Source: Amphibalanus amphitrite (lineage: Eukaryota > Arthropoda > Thecostraca > Balanomorpha > Balanidae). From it: a DNA stretch of 64,000 bases. Both the position numbers and the translations under genes were made by a program. Shown piece by piece: positions 12,055 to 25,300 of the stretch. The notes under the pieces are model-generated. The model saw nothing but the letters and a program-made list of their open reading frames with translations. It was not told where the DNA came from and did not search any database. The stretch's first letter is position 1, and every line of letters begins with the position of its first letter. The stretch covers positions 760,501-824,500 of the forward strand of contig NW_024881668.1 in NCBI RefSeq assembly GCF_019059575.1, in the 5' to 3' direction.

Positions 12055-12518
12055 AATATATTATGAAGGCACCAAAGTACTTCATATAGTTAGTTCAAAT
12101 GGTTGAATTCGAATTCAGCTCCCAAATCTAGCCTAAAAACATGTAAAACTCGAAAAAGTGGACCTTGGTCATCAAAGGTCAATGACCTGACCTGACCTTC
12201 AGGTGACCTTGACACCCACCCTAATGCATGGGAGCAGCATCATATCACATGTTTGAATGCTTAAAACCACGAAAAGACTGCAAACGCTCGGCTAATGCCA
12301 GCCCACATACACCGAATCGCGATTCCGGCCAAACATGGTCTCGAAAAGTAGGTCAAAGGTCATTTGGGTCAGGGTCATGAAATTTTCAGGGTAGGTGTGA
12401 AATTGTTTAACGCGAGGGTACTAGAAGTTGTGTCGTGATCGGCCGTTTTTACGCGAGTTATTCGCGAAAACCGAGAGGGGGTCCGTTTGACACCCCCCCC
12501 CCATCGGGCAAGGGTTAA

Positions 12519-13108
12519 ATTGCTTTAAGCGAGCTTGGGTGCCGGCGGCCAATCGATCCTATGTGTCAGCGGCTGTGAAAACATCTAAAGCGAGGGTAAG
12601 ATTATAATCGTCTAATTTATGCAGATCTCAGGTATGAGAGTTTGCTGTTGTGTCGGCCCGGGACTGGCTGTGTAACAGGATTTGGTTTGATTTCCCGGCT
12701 CTGTTTAGTATTTGACCACCGTGGTGATCTGATTCGGCCTTTGGTTAGGCATGGTTACACCACCGAGATAGGCGTGCCTAGGAGTTGATGCCAATTAACC
12801 CAATGCCAATGCCAGTTTTGTGACGATTAGCCAAACTGTTCATCGGCGTTGCCACTGGAACGGTACGGCAGTCGTACCTATGAGAAAGGAAGGTATGCAG
12901 TATGCACTATGTCCGCCACGCCGGAAAGGTGTTAACGCGCCCTGTAATCCCTCCCCCCCCCCCCATACCTATACAAACGAATACTGCTGTCGTTTTGTTA
13001 GAGCACGGCCCCAGCCCTCCATTTATGGCTGACGACTCCGCCAGAAATCCAGGAGAAGCAGTTAAATGTTCCATTATCGGCTGAGTGCTTGTGTCGGTAC
13101 CCACACAG
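12519..13108. other. Unassigned stretch upstream of first readable exon
   Basis: No repeat element and no recognised exon. A KRAB A-box exon ending in phase 1 would be expected here or further upstream, but no reading frame shows the KRAB pattern. It contains a C tract at 12952-12963 and ends in the acceptor CCACACAG at 13101-13108. Confidence 0.5.
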
Positions 13109-13347
13109 GCATCGCGGGCCAGCCGCCGTCGTTCATGCGCGCCCCGCCGCCGCCGCCGCCGCCCCGGCCGGCCCGACCGAAGCGTTCTCGGTCAACGAAG
13201 TCAGCCGATGACGGCGACGATGACTGGAGTCCGTCGCGATTCGTCCGGCCGGCCCAGCGGCGGTCGCGTTCCACCGTGCGACGTGGCGCCGCCAAGAGCA
13301 GGTTCCAGCCCCCGGTGAAGAGGAAGGCGACGGTGACATCGGCTGAG
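13109..13347 (+). CDS. prdm9-like: PRDM9-like exon: KRAB exit and basic linker
   Basis: Acceptor ACACAG and donor GAG|GTTGGT; enters with two bases of a split codon and leaves in phase 0. The protein includes PPSFM followed by a proline/arginine-rich stretch and DDGDDDWSPSRFV. Vertebrate PRDM9 has PAFM then DSDEEWTPRQ at the matching place just after the KRAB box, which is why this frame was chosen over two other open frames. The rest is basic (RSRS, PPVKRKATV). The donor is weak, so the 3' border is less certain than the phase match suggests. Confidence 0.65.
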
Positions 13348-16300
13348 GTTGGTGGGGAACTGTTGGGGTGGTGGTGGCCGTCTTCTCTGCAAAACACGGG
13401 ACATTTAACATTTCTCTCCAGAGAGGTACAGTAGCATTTTACACGCTTGTGATAATTGTGGGACATGGTAGTAATTATTAGGTAGTATTTAATTGTGTAG
13501 TAATTTACGCTCCTACTTGCTAGGTATCGAGTCATTTCCCGTTCAATAATATACCCGAGGCTGGAGGGTCATCGCTTGGCTTTCTTGGAGTATCTTATCA
13601 GCACCTGTCACTATATTTCAGACGGTGCCCGCTGCTTCCTCGGCCGTGTCCGGTGACGTCCCGTCGCAGGACCAGCGGCGGGTCATCACAGAGGAGGCAG
13701 CAAAGGAGGCGGACCGGTCTCCGCACCGGCCACCGTCGCCGCCGTACGATTTCATCGGCTTTACGCTCGAGGATCAGTTCAAGTAAGTGATGACAGCGAG
13801 TGTTATTGTGAAAATTTCAAGTTACCTATCTATATCTAGCGATACCTATAAAACTAGCGACTTTTTGCTGTAATTACAACGACTGGCGCTTTTGGTTTAC
13901 ATTTTGGCGTATTATTTGTGTACGTATTCTGTTTGTTTGGCGGCCGATTTACTTTTCGCACACCCTCTGCAAGTCAAGATTCAAGATTTTTTTATCGCCA
14001 AATATATGAACCTCCAAGACCATGTTATGTATGGTTTGACGCGACTTTCAGGGCCCGGCACGCTGTGGACACGAAAGCTGAACTGCTGTGGAACCACATC
14101 ATCGCCGAGTTCAAGGACTTGGGAGAAGGTAAGTGCCGTCATCACCATTGTCATTGGTATAAATAGCATGTCCTAGACACCATTTTACCGTCACGATCGG
14201 TTTTAGCGTTTATCGTGAGACCAAACGCTTTGTCCGTTACTTTACGCGAAAGCAACTGGATGTTATTCCAGCTGGTGCTGTTGTGGCTACGTATGTTACA
14301 TTGAGTGTGCGGGCATGACGTGATGTAATGTGAAATTTCACAGAGCCTCCCGAGCGGGAGGTGTTCAAACGACGCCGGAACATGGTCAACTACCGGGAGG
14401 AGGAGGACCTGGACGACGACGACTACATCTGTGAGTAACCAGCTACCGTCTCATAAGCAAACAACACTAAACCTGTCAGTCTCCACATTCTGCTGTGTAT
14501 TATACGGTCGTATCGGCCGCAATACGTGGTCTTGTTTTCCGAGTCTTCAGTCTTTTTACAGAATGAAATGACCTCTTTTTCGTGTTGTTCCAGTCTGTGA
14601 CGAGTGTGACCGCGAGTGGGAGGGCGACTGTCCTGTGCACGGACCGCTGCAGGTCGTACCCGACACCAAGGTACGGAACTCGGGAGGGGACCGCTAATTG
14701 CCCTCGCTCCGTTTGTACGTCTGTTGGCATTAATTGTGTAGGTTTGAACTCCGGTCGATCACATAAATCATGCGATGTGTTTGTAAGTACACGGTGACGG
14801 CGCTGGACGCTGACTTCAGGGACCTGGAGACGCAGGTACAGAGCGTAACACTTACTCATCCGACGGTGCCACTTCTTATGTGCGGTGACCTCAACTGTGA
14901 CCTTTTAAAAAGTGCGCCCGCTCCGGCTCGGTCTCGTCTCGAAGAGTTTTTAAATGATTACTCAATGTGTCAAATCGTAAACGTGCCCACTTTTACCTCA
15001 GGTTCCCTGCTTGACGTCTGCATCACATCTAGTCAAAACCTAGTCTCTGACTGTCGTGCAATTTACTGCGATTTTAGCCCTCATCACTTCATTCGCTTAC
15101 GTGTTAATTTGCCTCGTACCCGTCGCCAACCTGTCATCACTCAGTCTCGCTGTCTAAAGCGACTCGATCAGGACGCCTTCCTTTTAGATTTACACTATGC
15201 CGACTGGGGTGACGTTTTTAGATCGCCAACCGTGACCGAGAAGTGGGATGCTTTTTTATCAACTTTTACGAACATACTCGACCAGCACGCGCCGCTGCGA
15301 TCTGTTCGCGTGCGAAATCCGGCGGCCCCTCCCATCTCGGCTGCCACCGGTGAACTCATGTCTCGCCGCCGTGCCGCCCTGCGTGCCTGCGGGCGTAGCT
15401 CGGCCGACTACCGCGATCTGAACCGTGCCGTCCGCTCTGCCATTCGCCGTGACACTCGCGAGGGGATTGAGGACCGTATCAGGGAGCGCGGGCCGCAGTC
15501 TGTCTGGCAGAGCATTCGGAGCGTGGTGGGTGGGAAGCGCTCCGGTACACCGGTGCTGCCTCAGCTATCCAGCGAGGAGCTGAACCGCTTTTTCGTCTCT
15601 GTTGGACCGCGAGTGGCTGCTGAGGTAGCCGACCGGGGCCGGGGCGCGGTTCCACAGGTAGAGTGCCGTCTGCCCAGGGTCGGTGCCTGTGGTTTTAAGC
15701 TCTTACCGATTGACATCGACACTCTGACCAGCACGTTGCTGAGTATGCGTAACTCTCCCGCTCGCGGCGCTGATGGTGTTTGTGTTCGGGCGCTGAAGGC
15801 TGTTTTCCCTGCCGTCGGCGTCGTTATCCTTCACATCATCAACACCTGCCTCGTCCTGTCAGACTATCCAGCCTCATGGAAACATTCCCTCGTCCATCCT
15901 ATCCACAAAACCGGTGACCCATCCAACCCCTCTAACTTCCGCCCGATTTCCATCATTCCGATAATTTCCAAAATCGTAGAGAGGGTGGTTCATCGCCAAC
16001 TTTATCATTACCTTGCATCAAACCACCTCCTATCCCCCAACCAGCACGGTTTCCGCCCTCACCACTCGACGGAAACCGTGCTGGTTACTGTCTCCGATCA
16101 CATCCTGACAGCCGCCGACGGTGGGGAAATCTCCCTTCTGTGCCTGATCGACCTTAGCAAGTGCTTTGATGTCATTGACCATGATATACTTATCAGCAAA
16201 TTGCGTCTGCACGGCATCGACACGGCGTGGTTCGAGGCGTACCTACGCGGTCACACGCACAGTGTCGTCCTGCGTGACGTCACGGGCGCCGAGCAAGTCT

Positions 16301-19300
16301 CGCCCCCGCTCCCGAACACCATGGGAGTGTTTCAGGGCAGCGCCCTCGGACCGCTGCTGTTTACGGTGTTCGCCAACGACCTGTCGCTACACGCCGCCGA
16401 TGCTAGAGTGCTGCAGTGCGCAGACGACACCCAGGTGATTGTCTCAGGCAAAAAGAGTGAACTCCCAGCACTCATCACTAGCATGGAAAACTCACTTGCT
16501 TCTTTGGACAAATGGTTCTGCGCGAATGCTCTCAAGGTCAACGCGAACAAAACTCAACTCATTGCTTTCGGAAACCGCCAAAATTTGCGCAACCTTCCAA
16601 ATTTCACAGTCACCTTCCGTGACACAACCCTCGTCCCTTGTAACGAGGTCAAAAATCTGGGTGTAACGTTTGACAAAAACCTGACATGGGACAGTCACGT
16701 GGGTGCCGTCACCCGCCGCTGCACTGGGACCCTGATCGGCCCCTGTCGCACGTGCGACATGTGGTGCCACGAGGTGTCATCACCTCCCTTGTAACAGCCC
16801 TGGTTCTCTCGCAGGTCCGCTACTGCATATCAGTTTATGGTAACGGTACTAAAAAGAACATGGTCAGAGTACAGAAGATCCTAAATTTCGCTGCAAAGGT
16901 GATTTTCGGCCGAGGAAAATTTGATCACGTGGCGGACCTGCGGGAGAGACTGGGCTGGCTCGAGGCCCAGCAGCTGGCCGATCACTCTACACTCTGCCTG
17001 GCGCACAAGGTGCTCCGCAGAGGAGAGCCCCACTCACTAGCAGCCGTCCTCCATCGTAATGAGGAGGTACGCCAGCGCGCCACCAGGCAGGACGGTCTGC
17101 TCAGTGTGCCGAGGTCGAGGACCGAGGCGGGTAAAAGACGATTCTGTGCTAGAGCGCCGGCGCTGCACAACCAGCTGCCACCCGAACTGGTTTCGCTCAG
17201 TGGACAGGGCTTCAAACGCGCTTTAAAACGACGAATGCTGTCTTCTATTACCTGATTTGACGCCGTGTATGAGAGTGTGGATGTGTGTGACTGGTGACAT
17301 GCATGTTGGTGTGCCGTTGCACCTGTAATTTGTATGTATGAGTGAATTTGTTTGTTTGTTGATTGGGGCTTTAGGGCGCGCCGACTGCTAAGGTCATTTT
17401 GCGCCCATAACGTCGTACTAATAAAACAAGTGTGCCACAAGAAAGAACCTTCTAGATACTAAGACTAGAAAGTAAGACTCGATATAAAATAGCAAGGTAA
17501 GATAAGACAGCGCAAAAGTGTCGTCCTAGACAACTGACTAGATGAAAGGACTAGAGAGGGCTAGTTGGATTGGGGTCAGGTCGAGTAAATCACTTGGAAG
17601 TTGATCGAACGGATAAAAGAAAAGATGTTGCCGGATAAAACCCAGGGTGACTCGTCACCCAGTAAGCGGCGGATAGTGGTACTCGGAGCGATGCGCCCGA
17701 GGTAGCGTGTCCGGTTCGGTTCAGCGAGAGGACAAGATAAAAGCACGTGAGAGACAGTGAGAGGCACGGTACACCTGCGACAGGTGGGCTGCTCTTCTCC
17801 GCGGAGGAGATGACCATGCGTGGCATACGTATGGCCGATGCGCAGCCTACATAAGACGACTTCGTTATGTCTGTTACTTTGCATGGATGACGACCAAGGC
17901 TCGAGAGTTGGCTTGATATCTCTCAGCTTACTGCTCGCGCGCGAGTCCCACTCTGCCTGCCACTGCAAGAGCATGGAAGATCGTACGACGGGATAGTAAT
18001 CCCGGGCAGGCAGAGGAAATCGCCGAGTGTAGGGCGCTGCGGCAGCGCGTCTCGCGGCGGCGTCAGCAAGCTCGTTGCCTTGGATTCCAACATGACTGGG
18101 AATCCAGCAAAACCGGATAGTTTTTCCGGACTGTTCCACCGAAGTTAGCCGAGTTAAAATGTCCTGAATGATCGGGTCGTCAGGATTAAACCGTCGTAAG
18201 GCCAACAGACTGCTTAGTGAGTCTGATAAAATCAAATAGAAAAAACCGTCGGACACCTCAATAAAACACAGAGCCTTTTCGATGGCGACTAGCTCTGAGG
18301 AAAACACCGAGGCGCTGGGTGGAAGGGAAAACGAGCGGGTGTCCCGACCAGCGACAAAAGAGCAGCCCGCTCCCTCGGATGTTTTTGAGCCGTCTGTGTA
18401 GACTGAAATAAAACCATCATACGAGGCTATATGCTCCAAGGCTCTGGTTTGTGCTTCATAGGACAGCAGGCTATCCTTTTTTACTTCGGAAAGCGAGAGG
18501 TCTACCTGCGGCGGGGCGTTTCTCCAGGGTGGAGAAGGCGTTCCCCAGATACGCCGAACGCCGCGCAAGGCTATATTCGATGTAGAGAATAACCCTCTCA
18601 TGCGTGCTCCGAATGGATGACTCGTCCCATTACCAGATGAAGCAATGTGACGCGAAAAGACGTACGGGTACGTCGGATGCGTCGGGAATTGACGTAGTTT
18701 AAGAGCATAACGCATCCCCAGCATCTGACGGCGGAGAGAAAGTGGCGGCTCGTGCGCCTCAGCAAGAATGCTGCTCCTGGGCGAGGTGCGGAATGCTCCG
18801 GTGGCTATTCGGAGTGCTGCATGATGGACTGTATCCAGGACCTTCTTGCTGGATTCACTCGCTGAATCATAGACAAAGGAAGCGTAATCCAGCTTCGATC
18901 GTATAATCGATCGATAGAGAAGAAGAAGGGTCCTGCGGTCCGCACCATAAGATGTGCGGGCGACACATTTTAAAACGTTCAGGGATTTAAAACATCGTTC
19001 CCGAAGCGTTCTAAAATGTTCTCTATACGTCAAACGACTGTCAAAAAAGATTCCAAGAAACTTCGCCACCGGCCGAGTAGGAATCACCTGTCCATGGAGC
19101 TTGATTCCCAAGGCTAAGTCGTCACAGCGGCGGCGGCAAAAGTGCATAGCGACGGTCTTCGTTGTTGAAAAACGAAGGCCGTTGTCGTCGCTCCACCTCT
19201 CCAGACGGGTTACAGCGAGCTGCATCTGTCTGGCAACGTGACGGGCGGTCGTAGCTGAAAACCAGATCGCGAAATCATCGACAAATAGTGATTTGCCGAT

Positions 19301-22300
19301 AGATGGTGCGAGATTGTCGCCAATGTCATTGATCGCCACAGCGAACAGCGCCACACTGAGCACTCCGCCCTGAGGAACTCCGTTCTCCTGAATAAAACTG
19401 CTCGAAAGACGGCTGCCAACACGGACTTTGAACCGACGACCCGATAAAAAGTTCTTGATAAAGAGACCCATTCGGCCACGTATGCCGTACTTATGTACTT
19501 TGGAAAGTATTCTGTGTCGTAACACTGTATCGTAGGCCGCCTCAATATCAAAGAACAGTGCTCCAAGGTGCTTCTTTTCAATAAAACAGGTGCGTATCTC
19601 GGTGTCAAGGGCTAAGATGTGGTCCACAGGGCTGCGGTGTTTTCTAAAACCGCACTGGGCGTTTGTAAAAACACCGTGATGTTCCAGAAACCAGCTAAGA
19701 CGCACATTGACCATCTTCTCCATCAGCTTTGATAGCGATGATGTGAGAGAGATGGGCCGATAATGGAGAGGGTCATGTCCCGACTTGCCAGCCTTCAAGA
19801 TAGGAATGATAATGGCTTCCCGCCAGGTCTCAGGGAAGGTGCCAGTCTCCCAAAGCGAATTGAAGGTTGCTAGCAGCGCCTCGAGGGCAACTGCGGGGAG
19901 ATGACGGAGCATGTCGTTGTGGACAGCATCCGGACCTTCTGAGACGCTGCGCAACGAGCTGATGGCAGACGTAAGCTCAACCATGGTGAAAGGCTCATTG
20001 TACACGAAATTTTCAGCTGTGCTGAAGTCCACGGCGGCTGGTGCAGGTCGTGAGGACTCTCCTCGGCAGCGCTGATAGAGTGCACGGCCTATCGTCTCTG
20101 CGACGTCTGAAGGGTGAGATATGTCCGTGTTGTTCACTCTTAAAACCGGAAGCGGAACAGAGCTGAACCGGCCTTCAATGCGCTTCATGCGTGCCCATAT
20201 CTGGGTCGTAGGAGTAAAACGGTTTAAGGAACTTACGTAAGTGCGCCATGAAACAGCCTTTGCCTCTTTTAAAACGCGTCGGGCAAAAGCCCGCGCTTTC
20301 TTAAAAGCGATGAGGTTCTCAGTGGTGCCACTCCGGTCAAACTTTCTAAAAGCGCGCTTCCTGGCACGAATCGCGTCTCCGCATTCCTTGGTCCACCACG
20401 GAACAGGAGGACGACGAGGCTGGCTCGACGTCTTGGGTATGCACCCGTTTGCGGAATCAATGAGTAGGGACGTAAACTCCTCTGTGGATATCACAGAGGT
20501 GTCGGCTCTGGATAGAACAGAGGCCTCTACGGCGGTCTGGAAATCGCCCCAGTCGGCCTTCCGAAGATTCCACCTAGGTGGACGGCTGCCTACTACTGGG
20601 GACTCCTGGTGCTCCAGCCACACCGGGAAATGGTCGCTCCCGAGTGGGTCGTCATGGACGAACCAGTTAAAAAGCTGAGCTAGCTGCGGGCTGGCTAAGC
20701 TCAGGTCCAGAGCCGATGTTTGACCGGAGGGTGTTGTAAAATGGGTGCGCTGTCCTGTATTTAAAATACAGAGCGCCTCATCGCGGATAAAAGATTCTAA
20801 AAGTCGACCACGAGTGCCAGTCGTGTCGCAACCCCACGCCAGGCTATGGGCGTTAAAATCGCCGACTAGCAGGACCGGAGGTGGAAGTTCATCGACAAGT
20901 CGATTTAGCTCAACCACCGGGAGCGCTCTACCTGGTGGTAGGTATAAAGAGCACACGGTCAGTTCCCGGTGGTTGAAATCAACTCTGGCGGCCACCGCCT
21001 GCAGGGGAGTCTGCAGCGGCACCTGGCGCGCAGGTACGCTATGGTGAACCGCCAGAAGCACACCTCCATGGGCAATGGTCGGGGTATCTAGGTCTCTTCT
21101 AAAAACAGAGTAGCCCTTGATGACAAAGGTGACATTTGGCGCTAACTTGGTCTCCTGGAGACCTAAAACAAGGGGTGTGCGCCAACGGATAAGAGACTGT
21201 AGGTCCTGGTAGTTGGCCCGGAGGCCTCTACAGTTCCACTGTAGAATAAAAGGCGTGGTTAAAAAGGCGCAAAAAGGGCGCGTATAACATGAGGCAAAGG
21301 CGCACGCAGATACCTGACTGGCCACAAAAAAGGTAAAAAACACCGAGAGAAACGCACCTGGTAAAAAAGCGCAATAGCGCGAAAAAGATAAAAGGATAAA
21401 AGAGGAAATGACTAGAGTAAATGACTAGACTAAGTCCTCTTTTTCCGAAGAGGCGCTCCCCCCGTAGCGGATACGGGGGTGCCCCGAGCCCTCTCGGTGG
21501 AGTCTGCCTTCTGCGGAGGCAGATCGGGCGTGACTCAAGCCCTGCTGGGGCTTTTTCGCCCGAGGAGCGTCACCCTCCGAGGGCGACCAGCTCGGGGGCG
21601 TCTGCCGTTTGGCAAGGCGCCCCGGAGCCGCAGGGGGCTGAGGCTGCCCCGACGGGGATGTCGGGGCGGCGGCCTGTGTCCTTGACACAGGTGTGTCTGG
21701 CAGCGACGGCGGAGGCCGCCGCTGCTGCGAGAGCGAAGGAGGGGGCGGGGGGCCCATGATGGGCCGAGTCCCCGCCTGAGGGGTCTCCGGGGTTTCAGCG
21801 GCGACAGCCGCATTGGCACTCCCGGAGGCGGAGGCGGCAACAGAGGCCTCCTTAGCCTCGATGGCCTTTTGAACGAGGCGAGCCCTCCTCGCCTCTCGTG
21901 CCCTCCTCTCCTCCTCTCCCCGCCGCAGAGCCTCCTGCACCGCCGTGGGCGGTCGGGGGCGGGGCGGGGTGGATGGCGCCTTACCCTGCGCCGGGGGGCG
22001 CCGACCACCCTGTCGGCGCTGGACGACGGTCCAATCGTCTCCTTCACCGCTCGCAGCTGGAGCGGGACTGGGTGGACCCCACACTGACTCTTGAGCAGTC
22101 TGCTCTGTGTCACTCGGCGGCGCACCAGGCGCCGAAGAGACCGCGGAGTCACCAGTGGCTACGACAGTGAGGCCAAATCTTTTGAGAAGCTGCACGAGCT
22201 GTGCCACGCTCATCTGGGAGGCATCGGTAGCGTTTGTCACTTTCACCTTCTGGGCATACGAGGTCTTCGGGTGATTTTGGTTATATACCTCCCGGGCCTC

Positions 22301-25300
22301 TTTGAATGACAGATTCCTGGTAGCCTTGATGGTGTTAATCTCCTTCTCCTTGACGTATGTAGGGCAGGACCTGTCATACGCGGAGTGCGGTTTCTGCCCC
22401 TCTCCGCAGTTGACGCATCGAGGGGTCTCCGAGTCGCACGTATCGTCAGTGTGGTCCTGAGAAGCGCACTTGGAGCATGTGGGTCTACCCCGGCAGTTGT
22501 CCTTCGTGTGGCCGAACCTCTGGCACCGATAGCAGCGCATGGGTGCCGGGACGTATGGGCGCACGCGGACCTTGATGTACCCCACACGGACCTCGTTCGG
22601 CATGTCGGTGGTGTCAAATGTCAGAATGATATTATTTGTCGGGACCGTGCCTCTCTTCGTCATGATGCGGCGAGCCGCTGTCACGCCGAAATCGGCGAGC
22701 CCGTCCGCAATGTCCTCGTCGCTCACTCCCCTCAAGTCAAAACAGTTAATGACCCCTCGTGAGGAGTTCTTAGAGCGGTGGGGCTCCACTGTAAACGGGA
22801 TGGAGACGAGCCTCCGGCCGGATGCCCGTCCCTCGGAGAATACGAAGCGAGTAGCGTCCAACGCTTTCGCCGCCTCCTCGCTTTTCCTGAATTCCACCTC
22901 CAGCGCGCCATCACGCATCCGGTCACAACGAACGATCGAACCAAACCGGTCGCAGCCATCCTTCCGCTGGAAGGGCGTCAAGGAGCTCAGCTCCCTGTCG
23001 GCGCTCCGGAAGATGAGGATTTTTGGATTTTTCTGTCTTGGATCGTGCACCGTTCGCCCGTCGGCCGAGGTCGGCGGGCGAGAATCGGCCGAAGCCGAGG
23101 GATTGGTGAGAGAGGGGGAGGAGGGGTTGGTCTGGTTATCCATGTGAGTCTCTTGGTCTCCGCCAGCTCGGCCGCCGACGCTCCGCAACGGCGCCGCTAC
23201 AAGGCCTAGGACGGCCGAGCTGACTGTACGGGACTTGGCGGCACCTTCCGCGGGGGAGAGAGAGACTCACCACCCCCCACGGTCGGATACCGCCTCCTCC
23301 CTTGACGCCTCGCCGAGTCACCGCCAGGGGCAGCGACAGATCAGTCCCACCGACGGAGGACGAGCACAAGTGCCCGAACCCCGCCGGCGACACCTCTCCG
23401 ACACCACCCCCGGCGGCATCACGACTGGGAATGGCTCCTCAAGTGCGGCGCCCCACTGAGTGTCCCGCCCTTACAGAACTCAGGGCCAAAGAGGCGTGTT
23501 GCCCAGCCACCGCGACTGGCTCCGCACGGTGGGGGGCTCAACCTCCAGGATCCCGTTGTCCTGGGGTACGGGTCGGCTCGCCTAGCCTAGTAAAACCGGC
23601 TGGTACCCGAGGGGACGCCACTCCCCTTACACTAGCCCAACTCGGCTGTGTTCCTGCGGGTGCAAAAACAACGAAAAAGGTAGGAAAAGAATCAGAAAGC
23701 TGTGATCGAACGAAACGCGGACATCCGGTGAGAAGCAAAGCAAAAGCAAACAAAGACCGCTCAAGAGAAACAAAACCACGAAAAACCAAGAAAAGTCGGA
23801 CCGTACCATCTGTCCATCCAGCGATCAAAGCAAGTCATAAGCAAGCATGGGTCAAGCTGGGGCCGAGGGGGCGCTACTCCCCTTGCTGGCCGAGGCCAGG
23901 GCCGCCGCGGGGCAAAGGCCCAAGGAACCCAGTCCAACAGCGACCCCGGCCACTGCCAACCCCCTGCGGGGCCAATCCTGCAGACAATCCATCCAGTAAG
24001 CAAGGCAAGTCCAGGTCAAAACGCGCGTCAAGCTGGGGCCGAGGGGGCGCTACTCCCCTTACTGGCCGAAGTCACAGCCGCCGCACAGCCGGAGCCAGAT
24101 GACCCCGGCTAAGCAGCAGCTCCGACCACGGTCAGCCCCCTGCGGGGTATGTATGAGTGAATATTTTTTGTATTTAAAGAGCACTCCACAGCAGCAGTGT
24201 GGCTTTTCTGGCTCCGCGTCACAATGTCACATGCATGGTAGAAAGGATAAAAATATGTATGAGTGAATATTTTTATCCTTTCTACCATGCATGTGACATT
24301 GTGACGCGGAGCCAGAAAAGCCACACTGCTGCTGTGGAGTGCTCTTTAAATACAAATACAAATACAAATACAAATACAAGTAAGCTATAGCTCGAGCTAC
24401 CGTTGCTCATTATTTTATATCATCTCGCCGTAGCAAGTGGTTCGAGTGGTAGTTACTCTACCTTTGTCATGCTATGCTCGCTAAACTATTTAAATTGAAA
24501 AAAGTGTTCCGTGTTATTCTTTTCGCAATCATTGAACAATTATCAGCGGTTAACTACTTATTGTGATCATCGCAACACGCTTCACACTGCACAGGTCCCG
24601 TTCGACATTGGCGATCCAGAGAGAGACATCAAGACCCGTCCCGAGTTCCTCAACCCGGGCCGGTCCAAAATCCCCGGAGCCAACACCGGTAAAACCGCCA
24701 TTATTTATCCTGATCACTTGATTATGGATCCCCGCTTTGTTGTTTCATGATCTTCTAGGACTGTATTGATGGAATCGTTCTTTTGTAGCCTCAATAAAGT
24801 GTTGTCATGCCGTTTCCTACAGTTCCTCCATCTCTTGTTGTCCACCTTAACCCGCGCCCTGCTGGGGGGGGGGGTGTTTGAACACCCCCCCCCTGTGGTT
24901 TTTCGCGAATATCTCAAAAACGGCGGCGCGGAGCGCCGCCGTTTTTGGTACACCTTATCATACATCAATTCTACACATGTTGTGAAAATTTCAGACCAAG
25001 GTCATTCAAGGTCAGGTCACCAGGTCACTCGAAGTGACCTCACCTCATAAAAAGTTTCAATGTCTGTCATAGCTACACCGAGTGACCGATCGCTTTGAAA
25101 CTTTCAGCGATTGCTAAGAGCATTAGCATGTACAAAATGTATATCTCAGAATTTTGATATCGATGACCTAAGGTCAGGTCATTTTTGCGACCTCACCATT
25201 ATAAGTCAATGGGAGAAAATTGAAATGCGCCTGTTTTGGACGAAAGACATTATAAACACTCCCAAACACTGAATTACAAGTGGTTTAGACACACTGAACA

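Larger units (their letters stand above)
7311..12518. mobile_element. CCCTCG-family TTAA element split by a 4-kb insertion
   Basis: The left part, 7311-7996, starts at a degraded end (TTTATCCTCGCCC) followed by a G tract and the AGGTCA-rich family interior. The right part, 12055-12518, resumes exactly where the left stops and ends CGGGCAAGGGTTAA. Removing 7997-12054 restores the family palindrome seen elsewhere as GTAACATGTTAC. Confidence 0.75.
17440..24146 (-). mobile_element. Apparently full-length I-type LINE
   Basis: On the minus strand the order is 5' region (24146-23189), ORF1 (23188-21425), an 81-base gap, ORF2 (21343-17576) and a short 3' region. Both ORFs are uninterrupted. A CCHC gag-like ORF1 plus endonuclease, RT and RNase H in ORF2 is the layout of I-group LINEs. 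Exact ends and a target duplication could not be fixed by eye. Because both ORFs are open, this is a recent insertion and possibly a competent copy; it sits antisense in the PRDM9-like intron. Confidence 0.85.

Noticed and set aside
12830-12900. Possible KRAB exon (VHRRCHWNGTAVVPMRKE) before a GTATGC donor
   Set aside because: It lacks the KRAB pattern (F..V...F...EW......Y..V...NY) and its acceptor is poor.
13892-14051. Upstream extension of the 14052 exon into a 94-codon frame
   Set aside because: A good acceptor at 14051 and phase agreement place this part in the intron.
23302-24102. 266-codon plus-strand frame
   Set aside because: It lies antisense in the GC-rich 5' region of the LINE, with no recognisable domain.
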